Source: an uncultured Eubacteriales bacterium
GTDB taxonomy: Bacteria; Bacillota; Clostridia; Oscillospirales; CAG-272
NCBI GenBank assembly: GCA_900547565.1
Contig: URHI01000048.1
Coordinates: forward strand, 1-13,453
Length of the DNA stretch: 13,453 bases
Direction of reading: 5' to 3'
Shown here: positions 1-6,624 of the stretch, piece by piece
How positions within the stretch are numbered: position 1 is the stretch's first letter
How the letters are laid out: every line of letters begins with the position of its first letter
Notes under the pieces: model-generated
The model's input: only the letters and a program-made list of their open reading frames with translations
The model's database searches: none
What the model was told of the DNA's origin: nothing
Program-made: the position numbers and the translations under genes

Positions 1-240
1 GGAATACCCTGTAAATCAAATACACTCGACGGCATTGACGCTCTTTTGTCAACTGTTCAGATGCCCTCCGGAATTCCGGTGGCAACGGTTGCAATCAACG
101 GAGGCATCAATGCCGCTTTACTTGCTGCACAGATCCTCGCCGTAAGCGACGCGGAGCTTGCCGCAAAGCTCGAAGCCAAGCGCGCTTCCGATGCAGAAGC
201 GGTGCTTCAAAAAGATAAAGCGATTTCCGAAAAACTGTAA
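1..240 (+). CDS. purE: N5-carboxyaminoimidazole ribonucleotide mutase, 3' part (5' end outside window)
   Basis: PurE converts N5-CAIR to CAIR in de novo purine synthesis (class I enzyme), in the cytoplasm. The reading frame is open from base 1 and ends in TAA at 238-240, giving the last 79 residues. The fragment starts at GIPCKSNTLDGIDALLS and continues through VQMPSGIPVATVAI and INAALLAAQIL. This matches the conserved C-terminal part of PurE (the L-x-G-x-D-x-L-x-S-x-V-Q-M-P block, then the NA-x-LAA-x-IL helix), followed by a charged helical tail. The N-terminal nucleotide-binding loop and catalytic His lie upstream and cannot be checked. The TTG or ATG codons inside the fragment are not starts, because homology extends to base 1. 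purC follows after 27 bases with no purK between; purK could be upstream or absent. Family assignment is firm; the class I call is an inference. Confidence 0.93.
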   Translation, partial: GIPCKSNTLDGIDALLSTVQMPSGIPVATVAINGGINAALLAAQILAVSDAELAAKLEAKRASDAEAVLQKDKAISEKL

Positions 241-267
241 TAATAAAAACAAAAAGGAGAAATTAAA

Positions 268-975
268 ATGGAAAAGACGGTTCAGCTCTATGAGGGAAAG
301 GCAAAAAAGGTCTATGCGACCGATCGTGACGACCTCGTCATCGTGTCCTACAAGGACGATGCCACCGCGCTTGACGGACTCAAAAAGGGTACCATCACGG
401 GCAAAGGAGCCATCAACAACAGAATGTCCAACTACCTGATGCAGCTGCTTGAAAAGCATGGCGTAAAAACGCATTTCGTCGAGGAGCTGAACGACCGTGA
501 AACGGTCGTCAAAAAGGTTTCCATCGTACCGCTCGAAGTCATAATCAGAAACATTTCGGCAGGCTCGTTTGCAAAGCGCTACGGAGTAGCCGAGGGTATC
601 GTGTTCGATGAACCCACCATTGAATTCTCCTATAAAAACGACGAGCTGCACGATCCACTCATCAACTCATATCACGCGCTCGCACTCAAGCTGGCGACCA
701 AGGACGAAATTGCGACGATCAAGGCAATGGCGTTTAAGGTAAACGAGGTCTTGAAAGCATATTTTCTTGGACTCGGCGTCAAGCTCGTTGACTTCAAGCT
801 CGAGTTCGGCAGACTTCCCGACGGCACCATCGTGCTCGCAGACGAAATCTCACCCGATACCTGCCGTTTCTGGGACGCAAAAACCAACGAGAAGCTGGAC
901 AAAGACCGCTTCCGCCGCGACATGGGCGGGGTTGAGGCCGCATATAAAGAAATGATGCACCGCGTATTCGGTTAA
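268..975 (+). CDS. purC: Phosphoribosylaminoimidazole-succinocarboxamide synthase (SAICAR synthetase)
   Basis: PurC joins aspartate to CAIR using ATP to make SAICAR. The ATG at 268 has an AAGGAG Shine-Dalgarno at 254-259 with 8-base spacing. The 235-residue length is normal for bacterial PurC. Family motifs are present in order: YEGKAKKVY (residues 8-16, nucleotide-binding N-lobe), IIRNISAGSFAKRYG (from residue 92, substrate phosphate contact region), LGVKLVDFKLEFGR, and DEISPDTCRFWD (192-203, metal/ATP site). It lies 27 bases after purE and 18 bases before purF, so it is clearly in the same transcript. The product, SAICAR, needs PurB for the next step, and no purB is seen in the window. Nothing looks truncated or unusual. 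Confidence 0.97.
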   Translation: MEKTVQLYEGKAKKVYATDRDDLVIVSYKDDATALDGLKKGTITGKGAINNRMSNYLMQLLEKHGVKTHFVEELNDRETVVKKVSIVPLEVIIRNISAGSFAKRYGVAEGIVFDEPTIEFSYKNDELHDPLINSYHALALKLATKDEIATIKAMAFKVNEVLKAYFLGLGVKLVDFKLEFGRLPDGTIVLADEISPDTCRFWDAKTNEKLDKDRFRRDMGGVEAAYKEMMHRVFG

Positions 976-993
976 TTTAATTTGGGAGAACTT

Positions 994-2451
994 ATGCAGA
1001 AACTCAGAGAAGAATGCGGCGTTTTCGGCGTCTTTTGCAGCGATGCGCAAGAGGTCGCACAGACAACGTATTACGGACTGTTTGCCCTACAGCACAGAGG
1101 GCAGGAGTCCTGCGGCATTGTAGTAAACGATGCCGGCATATTCACAAGCTATAAGGATATCGGACTTGTCAACGATGTTTTTACCGAGCGGCGGCTGAAC
1201 GAACTCGGTAAAGGTAATATGGCGGTCGGCCACGTGCGCTACGGCACGACCGGTGCAACCGACCGGAACAATGCACAGCCTATTGTCGTCAACCACATCA
1301 AGGGGCGAATGGCATTGGCACACAACGGGAACCTGACCAATTCGTTCGAGCTGCGCGAGCAGCTTGAGCTTAAAGGCTCGATCTTCCACACCACATCGGA
1401 CACCGAGGTTATTTCATATATCATCACCGAAGAGAGGTTGACGGCGCCGACTATCGAGGACGCTGTCCGCCGTGCAATGGAGCGCATAAAGGGCGCGTAC
1501 TCGCTTGTAGTCATGTCGCCCGCCAAGCTGATAGCGGCCCGCGACATATACGGCTTCCGTCCGCTCTGTTATGGTAAAACACCCGACGGGCGGTATATCA
1601 TTGCCTCAGAAAGCTGTGCCCTTGCCGCCGTTGGAGCGGAATTCATACGCGACGTTATGCCGGGAGAGATCGTTGTATTTTCCAAGGACGGCGTAAAAAG
1701 CATAACCGACCTCTGCGGCCGGGTAGCTCCACGGCGCTGCGTGTTTGAATATGTCTATTTCGCACGCCCCGACTCGGCGATTGACGGGTGCAGTGTGCAC
1801 GAAGCGCGTGTCCGGGCAGGAGAGTTTCTTGCAATACAGCACCCGGTAGATGCGGACGTTGTCATCGGTGTGCCGGATTCGGGGCTTGATGCGGCTCTCG
1901 GCTACGCAAGACAGTCGGGGATTCCGTATGAGATCGGTCTGATCAAAAACAAATACATCGGAAGGACCTTTATATCGCCCGGCCAGTCCAGCCGGGAGGA
2001 CAAGGTCAGAATCAAGCTGAACCCCATATCAAGCGTAGTCCGCGGCAAGCGGGTCGTACTTATCGACGATTCCATCGTACGCGGCACGACCAGCGCGCGG
2101 ATCGTCAATCTGGTGCGCGATGCGGGAGCGACCGAGGTGCATATGCGCGTTTCCGCGCCGCCCTTTATGAACCCCTGCTACTACGGCACCGACATCGATT
2201 CACGCGAGCATCTGATTGCCTGCCGCTATACGGTCGAGGAGATTGCCTCGCTCATCGGAGCGGATTCCCTCGGGTATCTGAGCGTTGAGAATGTAAAGAA
2301 AATAGCCTGCCTTGACCCGACACGCGGCTACTGCACCGCCTGCTTTGACGGCGACTATCCCACTGAGATCCCCACTGATACCCGCAAGAGCCGGTTTGAA
2401 AGTAAAATTTCGGATTCCAAAAAGTATAAAGGAGCGACTGACCATGAATAA
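994..2451 (+). CDS. purF: Amidophosphoribosyltransferase, Fe-S type with propeptide
   Basis: PurF carries out the committed step, PRPP plus glutamine to phosphoribosylamine. The chosen start is ATG 994 (485 residues), with GGGAG at 984-988. A TTG at 982 is in frame but lies on the Shine-Dalgarno side. The N-terminus MQKLREE precedes Cys8 in CGVFG, so a seven-residue propeptide would be removed to expose the catalytic N-terminal cysteine (class II glutaminase). Other glutaminase motifs are LQHRGQES, HVRYGTTG, AHNGNL and SDTEVI. The phosphoribosyltransferase PRPP loop is DDSIVRGTT (358-366). Cysteines at 249, 395, 447 and 450 sit where Bacillus subtilis PurF holds its 4Fe-4S cluster (236, 382, 442, 445 in mature numbering), so an oxygen-sensitive cluster is expected. 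The 3' end overlaps purM by 8 bases. Nucleotide feedback inhibition is usual for the family. Confidence 0.97.
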   Translation: MQKLREECGVFGVFCSDAQEVAQTTYYGLFALQHRGQESCGIVVNDAGIFTSYKDIGLVNDVFTERRLNELGKGNMAVGHVRYGTTGATDRNNAQPIVVNHIKGRMALAHNGNLTNSFELREQLELKGSIFHTTSDTEVISYIITEERLTAPTIEDAVRRAMERIKGAYSLVVMSPAKLIAARDIYGFRPLCYGKTPDGRYIIASESCALAAVGAEFIRDVMPGEIVVFSKDGVKSITDLCGRVAPRRCVFEYVYFARPDSAIDGCSVHEARVRAGEFLAIQHPVDADVVIGVPDSGLDAALGYARQSGIPYEIGLIKNKYIGRTFISPGQSSREDKVRIKLNPISSVVRGKRVVLIDDSIVRGTTSARIVNLVRDAGATEVHMRVSAPPFMNPCYYGTDIDSREHLIACRYTVEEIASLIGADSLGYLSVENVKKIACLDPTRGYCTACFDGDYPTEIPTDTRKSRFESKISDSKKYKGATDHE

Positions 2452-3487
2452 TAATTCAAAATCCGAGGCATATGCTGCCGCCGGCGTGGATATTACGGCA
2501 GGTTACCGCGCTGTTGAACTGATGAAAAAACACATTGCCACAACCATGACACCGGGAGTGTGCTCGGACATCGGAGGATTCGGCGGACTGTTTGCGCTTG
2601 ACCTTACCGGCATAAGCAAGCCTATACTTGTCAGCGGAACCGACGGAGTCGGCACAAAATTAAAGCTCGCATTCCTGATGGACAAGCACGATACTGTTGG
2701 CATTGACTGCGTCGCCATGTGCGTCAACGACATAATCTGCTGCGGAGCAAAGCCGCTCTTTTTCCTTGACTACATTGCCTGCGGAAAAAACATACCCGAA
2801 CGCATAGCCGACATCGTCAAAGGAGTCTGCGACGGCTGCGTACAGGCCGGTGCGGCACTGATAGGCGGCGAAACTGCCGAGATGCCCGGTTTTTATCCGG
2901 TGGATGAGTATGACCTTGCCGGCTACTGCACCGGCATAGTTGACCGCGACAGTATTATCGATAGCAAAACCATGAAAGAGGGCGATGTCATACTTGCTCT
3001 GCCCTCCAGCGGTGTACATTCCAACGGTTTCTCGCTTGTACGGCGTGTGTTTGACGTGGAAAAATGCGATCTTGCAGCACCGGTTGACATGCTCGGAGGA
3101 AAATCGCTCGGTGACACTCTGCTTACCCCAACAAAAATATATGTCCGCCCTGTCCTCGCGCTGATAGACAAAGTAAAGGTCAAGGGCATCTCACATATTA
3201 CCGGTGGCGGCTTTTATGAAAACATTCCGAGAAGCATTCCGGACGGACTCGGAGCCCGCATTGACCGCGCGGAGGTTCGTGTGCTGCCCATTTTCGATCT
3301 GATCGCAAGCACTGGCAAAATAAGCGAGCGCGATATGTTCAATACCTTCAATATGGGCGTCGGTATGAGCATTGTTGTTGCTGAAGAAGATGCCGATGCT
3401 GCGCTCGGTATTTTGCGCGAGAACGGCGAGAACGCTTATGCTATCGGATGTATCGTCAAATCCGACGTAAAAACGGAAATATGCTGA
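2444..3487 (+). CDS. purM: Phosphoribosylformylglycinamidine cyclo-ligase (AIR synthetase)
   Basis: PurM closes the imidazole ring, converting FGAM to AIR with ATP. The start is ATG 2444, inside the last codons of purF (8-base overlap), with AAAGGAG at 2428-2434. Upstream in-frame codons exist but the protein beginning MNNNSKSEAYAAAGVDI fits the family, at 347 residues (usual about 340-350). Motifs: GVDITAGYRAVELMK near the N-terminus, SGTDGVGTKL (64-73), a DIICCGAKPLFFLDY core block, GGETAEMPG (141-149, ATP site), LPSSGVHSNGFSLVR, ITGGGFYENIPR and FNTFNMGVGM. These are the hallmarks of the PurM/PurL ATP-binding superfamily. The last seven bases overlap the start of the membrane protein gene. 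Substrate comes from PurL, encoded further down the same operon. Confidence 0.97.
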   Translation: MNNNSKSEAYAAAGVDITAGYRAVELMKKHIATTMTPGVCSDIGGFGGLFALDLTGISKPILVSGTDGVGTKLKLAFLMDKHDTVGIDCVAMCVNDIICCGAKPLFFLDYIACGKNIPERIADIVKGVCDGCVQAGAALIGGETAEMPGFYPVDEYDLAGYCTGIVDRDSIIDSKTMKEGDVILALPSSGVHSNGFSLVRRVFDVEKCDLAAPVDMLGGKSLGDTLLTPTKIYVRPVLALIDKVKVKGISHITGGGFYENIPRSIPDGLGARIDRAEVRVLPIFDLIASTGKISERDMFNTFNMGVGMSIVVAEEDADAALGILRENGENAYAIGCIVKSDVKTEIC

Positions 3488-4092
3488 AAACATTTGCGGC
3501 AAGCATTTCAGCCGGAATTCTGATTGCAATCGGCGGAAGTGTATTCCTCGCCTGCGACAACAGGTATATCGGTTCCCTGCTCTTCTCTGTCGCGCTTCTT
3601 TGCATATGCTACCTCGGATATTATCTGTTTACCGGAAAGATCGGATATCTTACTGAGGATCATTCTCCGGGAAACATTATGAGACTGCTGACGGGACTTG
3701 CCGGAAATCTGACCGTCACATTCCTGCTCGGGCTGCTTATCAGATATACTGTTCCGTCGCTTGGTGAAAAAGCCGCCGTAATATGCGAGGACAAGCTCGG
3801 GCAGACCTTTATGCAAACTCTGATCCGGGCAGTGTTCTGCGGAATACTCATGTATCTGGCCGTACACATATTCCGAGAAAAAAATACACCTATCGGAATT
3901 CTGTTCTGTGTCCCGGTATTTATTCTCAGCGGATTTGAACACTCGGTTGCCGATATGTATTATTTCGGTGCGTCGGGTATTTCAAATGTTAAAATTCTGT
4001 CCTTTGAGACGGCGGCTGTTGCCGGGAACACGGTCGGCAGCCTGATTTTGCCGCTTATATCAAAGCTGGGAGGAAAGCATGAAAAAAAATAG
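3481..4092 (+). CDS. Formate/nitrite transporter (FNT) family membrane protein, probable formate channel
   Basis: A 203-residue polytopic inner-membrane protein with about six hydrophobic segments, roughly residues 5-25, 31-50, 67-89, 113-131, 138-152 and 175-197. It matches the FNT family (FocA, NirC): GFEHSVADMYYF at 151-162 carries the Glu-His pair (E153, H154) corresponding to the pore Glu208-His209 of FocA, and two Gly-Asn helix-break motifs (G75-N76 and G182-N183) fall in the pseudo-repeated halves. FNT proteins form pentamers passing formate, nitrite or hydrosulfide. ATG 3481 is preferred because its product starts at the first helix. It overlaps the purM stop by 7 bases and has only a weak GGA upstream, suggesting coupling to purM; ATG 3448 is an alternative. 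It is shorter than typical FNTs (about 260-280). Its position among formyl-transfer genes and fhs suggests formate as substrate, but this is an inference. Confidence 0.82.
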   Translation: MLKTFAASISAGILIAIGGSVFLACDNRYIGSLLFSVALLCICYLGYYLFTGKIGYLTEDHSPGNIMRLLTGLAGNLTVTFLLGLLIRYTVPSLGEKAAVICEDKLGQTFMQTLIRAVFCGILMYLAVHIFREKNTPIGILFCVPVFILSGFEHSVADMYYFGASGISNVKILSFETAAVAGNTVGSLILPLISKLGGKHEKK

Positions 4093-4699
4093 TGTAAACA
4101 TCGCAGTGCTGGTTTCGGGCGGAGGAACCAATCTTCAGGCGCTGATCAACGCGCAAAAAAAAGGTATTCTCCACAGCGGAAAAATAGTGCTTGTCATTTC
4201 AAGCAAGCCGGATGCCTACGCAATAGTACGGGCACGTAAAAATGATATTCCGGTGGCCGTAGTTGAAAAAAAAGTGCTCGGGCAGTCAGGCATGGAAAAC
4301 CGCATTTCGGAGCTGCTTGAGCAAAATGCGATAGATCTTATCGTTCTCGCCGGATTTATGAGCATTCTCTCCCCCGGGTTTACCCAAAGGTACGACCGCC
4401 GTATCATAAACGTACATCCCTCGCTTATCCCATCATTTTGCGGTGAAGGCTTTTACGGACTGCGGGTGCACGAGGCGGCGCTTGCCAAAGGCGTCAAGGT
4501 CACGGGGGCAACAGTGCATTTTGTCAACGAAATTCCGGACGGCGGTGAGATCATTCTTCAAAAAGCCGTACGCGTGCTCAATAATGACACGCCGCAAAGC
4601 CTGCAAAAGCGTGTAATGCGCCTTGCTGAGCACAAAATACTTCCACAGGCGGCAGAGTTAGTCGCCGCGGGATTGTTGAAGGAGGAAAATCATAAATGA
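4079..4699 (+). CDS. purN: Phosphoribosylglycinamide formyltransferase (GAR transformylase)
   Basis: PurN transfers the formyl group of 10-formyl-tetrahydrofolate to GAR, supplying purine C8. The ATG at 4079 lies inside the 3' end of the FNT gene (14-base overlap), with GGGAGG at 4068-4073. Length is 206 residues, normal for the family. Motifs: LVSGGGTNLQALI (from residue 11), LIVLAGFMSILSP, NVHPSLIPSF with catalytic N111 and H113, and IPDGGEI with D154, matching Asn106, His108 and Asp144 of Escherichia coli PurN. The loop after HPSLIP is about five residues longer than in E. coli and carries FCGEGFYG, a form I recall from clostridial PurN. Three A8 runs occur in the first 200 bases (4082, 4155, 4266). 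The stop overlaps the purO start as ATGA. No formate-using PurT is present in the window. Confidence 0.96.
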   Translation: MKKNSVNIAVLVSGGGTNLQALINAQKKGILHSGKIVLVISSKPDAYAIVRARKNDIPVAVVEKKVLGQSGMENRISELLEQNAIDLIVLAGFMSILSPGFTQRYDRRIINVHPSLIPSFCGEGFYGLRVHEAALAKGVKVTGATVHFVNEIPDGGEIILQKAVRVLNNDTPQSLQKRVMRLAEHKILPQAAELVAAGLLKEENHK

Positions 4700-5415
4700 A
4701 TGTTTACCAGACCTATGATATCGCGGACCTTGTCCGTGACAACAGTTATGTCGGACGCGGCATTGTGATAGGCAAGTCAGCGGACGGAAAATACGCCTGC
4801 TCCGCATATTTCATAATGGGGCGAAGTGCAAACAGCCGCAACCGCGTGTTTGCAGAAAAAGACGGCGTGCTGTACACCGAGCCGTTTGATGCGTCCCGCG
4901 TAGAGGATCCGAGTCTCATAATATACGCCGCTCAGAGGAAATACAAAAATAACCTGATCGTCACCAACGGAGATCAGACCGATACAATTTATGATGGGCT
5001 GAAAGCCGGAAAATCCTTCAAGGAAGCACTTGAGGCCCGTACATTTGAACCGGACGCACCTAACCTTACTCCCCGCATCAGCGGAATACTTACCTTCGCC
5101 GACGGAGATTTTTCATACGAAATAAACATTCTCAAAAGTGCTGACGCGGCAGGAACCGCCTGCAACCGCTATACATTTTCATATTCGGCGCTGCCAGGAC
5201 TCGGACACTTTATTCACACTTACATAGGTGACGGCAACCCACTACCGACATTTACCGGTGAACCGGAGCGCGTAAGTATTCCCGACTGCATCGACAGCTT
5301 TTCCGATTCACTTTGGGACGCGCTCAACCATGACAACCGCATATCGCTATATGTCCGCTATACGGATCTTGCAACGGGGCGTGAGCAAAACCGCCTGATC
5401 AATCAAAACAAGTGA
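4696..5415 (+). CDS. purO: Stand-alone IMP cyclohydrolase, PurO type
   Basis: Predicted to close the final ring, FAICAR to IMP, in the cytoplasm. The 239-residue protein is unrelated in sequence to the PurH N-terminal domain and looks like the PurO family (IMP_cyclohyd, COG3363) first known from methanogenic archaea. Visible family features are YVGRGIVIG (18-26), AYFIMGRSANSRNRVF (37-52), TNGDQTDTI (90-98), EPDAPNLTPRISG (118-130) and GLGHFIHTYIGDGNP (168-182). It is somewhat longer than archaeal PurO, which is about 200 residues. The ATG at 4696 overlaps the purN stop (ATGA), with AAGGAGG at 4679-4685. It is immediately followed by an AICAR formyltransferase that lacks any cyclohydrolase domain, so the two together replace bifunctional PurH. 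The family call rests on motif recall, not on a database search. Confidence 0.9.
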   Translation: MNVYQTYDIADLVRDNSYVGRGIVIGKSADGKYACSAYFIMGRSANSRNRVFAEKDGVLYTEPFDASRVEDPSLIIYAAQRKYKNNLIVTNGDQTDTIYDGLKAGKSFKEALEARTFEPDAPNLTPRISGILTFADGDFSYEINILKSADAAGTACNRYTFSYSALPGLGHFIHTYIGDGNPLPTFTGEPERVSIPDCIDSFSDSLWDALNHDNRISLYVRYTDLATGREQNRLINQNK

Positions 5416-5417
5416 GG
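5414..5417 (+). promoter_or_regulatory. Shine-Dalgarno deciding the AICAR formyltransferase start
   Basis: GAGG at 5414-5417 overlaps the purO stop codon and stands 8 bases before ATG 5426. The in-frame TTG at 5420 would leave only two bases of spacing, so ATG 5426 is the better start. Confidence 0.65.
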
Positions 5418-5425
5418 ATTTGAAA

Positions 5426-6610
5426 ATGAAAGAATTTGAGTTGAAGTACGGTTGCAATCCCAACCAAAAGCCCGCCAGAATCTTTATGGACAACGGTGCC
5501 GATCTGCCGATCGAAATTCTCTGCGGACGCCCCGGATATATCAATTTTCTTGATGCCTTCAATTCCTGGCAGCTTGTAAAAGAGCTGAAAGCGGCACTGG
5601 GACTTCCGGCAGTCGCCTCATTCAAGCATGTCAGCCCCACCTCAGCCGCCGTTGGTACCATACTGCCCGAAAAGCTGAAAAAGGCCTGCTTTGCAGATGA
5701 CATTGAAGGTCTTGACGACTCTCCGCTTGCCTGCGCCTATGCGCGTGCCAGAGGCACAGACCGTATGTGCTCTTTCGGCGATTGGGTTGCGCTCTCCGAT
5801 GTATGCGACGTAACCACCGCAAAAATGATAAAGCGTGAGGTTTCCGACGGTATCATCGCCCCGGGTTACGCCCCCGAAGCGCTGGAAATACTCAGATCAA
5901 AACGCAACGGAAATTATAATATAGTAAAGATCGATCCCAATTATGTCCCCGAGGCAACCGAGCGCAAGCAGGTGTTCGGTATCACATTTGAGCAGGGCAG
6001 AAACAATTTCGAGATCAATCGCGCACTGCTTTCCAAAATTGTAACCAAAAACAAAGAGCTCCCCGAAAGTGCCGTCCGGGACCTTATTATTTCGCTCATC
6101 ACACTGAAATACACTCAGTCAAATTCGGTTTGTTATGCATACGACGGGCAGGCAATAGGCGTGGGCGCCGGTCAGCAATCAAGAATACACTGCACGCGTC
6201 TTGCCGGAAGCAAAGCGGACACATGGTTTCTGCGTCAGTACGAAAAAGTGCTCGAGTTGCCCTTCCTTCCGACTCTCGGCCGCGCCGATCGCGATAATGT
6301 CATCGACGGATATATCAACAAAAATGAAGAGGATGTGTGTGCCGATGGCAACTGGCAAAAATATTTTACCCGTCAGCCGGAGCCGCTGACCGATGCCGAA
6401 GCCCGAAAGTATCTTGCCACGGTTGACGGCGTATCGCTCGGCTCCGACGCCTTCTTCCCGTTCAGCGACAACATTGAAAGAGCCAGACGCAGCGGTGTCA
6501 GCTATGTGGCTGAGCCGGGCGGCTCCATACGCGACGATGTCGTAATTGAATGTGCTGATAAATACGACATGGTAATGGCATTCACCGGTATGCGGTTGTT
6601 CCATCATTGA
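5426..6610 (+). CDS. purH: Phosphoribosylaminoimidazolecarboxamide formyltransferase, stand-alone (AICARFT only)
   Basis: Transfers a formyl group from 10-formyl-tetrahydrofolate to AICAR, giving FAICAR and supplying purine C2. The 394-residue protein contains only the formyltransferase half of PurH; the cyclohydrolase half is missing and supplied by the preceding purO. Motifs: YGCNPNQKPA near the N-terminus, SFKHVSP with the active-site Lys67-His68 pair (Lys266-His267 in human ATIC), RARGTDRMCSFGDW, REVSDGIIAPGY, KYTQSNSVCYA, GVGAGQQSRIHCTRLAG, SDAFFPF and the C-terminal RLFHH. The length is close to the 393-residue formyltransferase part of human ATIC and longer than that part of typical bacterial PurH (about 325). 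Sequence blocks also resemble ATIC as I recall it. Ten bases separate it from purO and 14 from purD. The symbol purH is used loosely; purV is sometimes used for this domain alone. Confidence 0.94.
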   Translation: MKEFELKYGCNPNQKPARIFMDNGADLPIEILCGRPGYINFLDAFNSWQLVKELKAALGLPAVASFKHVSPTSAAVGTILPEKLKKACFADDIEGLDDSPLACAYARARGTDRMCSFGDWVALSDVCDVTTAKMIKREVSDGIIAPGYAPEALEILRSKRNGNYNIVKIDPNYVPEATERKQVFGITFEQGRNNFEINRALLSKIVTKNKELPESAVRDLIISLITLKYTQSNSVCYAYDGQAIGVGAGQQSRIHCTRLAGSKADTWFLRQYEKVLELPFLPTLGRADRDNVIDGYINKNEEDVCADGNWQKYFTRQPEPLTDAEARKYLATVDGVSLGSDAFFPFSDNIERARRSGVSYVAEPGGSIRDDVVIECADKYDMVMAFTGMRLFHH

Positions 6611-6614
6611 TTAC

Positions 6615-6619
6615 GGAGG
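6615..6619 (+). promoter_or_regulatory. Shine-Dalgarno deciding the purD start
   Basis: GGAGG-type site (CGGAGGA around 6614-6620) stands 5 bases before ATG 6625. The upstream in-frame TTG at 6607 overlaps the preceding stop codon and adds six residues not expected before the family's MKILVVGGGGREHA start. Confidence 0.75.
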
Positions 6620-6624
6620 ACGGC

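Noticed and set aside
68..79. Perfect 12-base palindrome CCGGAATTCCGG in purE
   Set aside because: It encodes the conserved Ser-Gly-Ile-Pro segment of PurE, has no loop or T run, and is explained by coding constraint and chance.
118..651. Minus-strand open frame of 177 codons across purE and purC
   Set aside because: It runs antisense through two conserved genes and their intergenic ribosome binding site; the translation looks like a reverse-complement artefact.
3448..3480. Upstream ATG at 3448 as start of the FNT gene
   Set aside because: It would add MYRQIRRKNGN, a basic tail not needed by the family, and increase overlap with purM. ATG 3481 starts right before the first helix. It remains possible, as neither site has a strong ribosome binding site.
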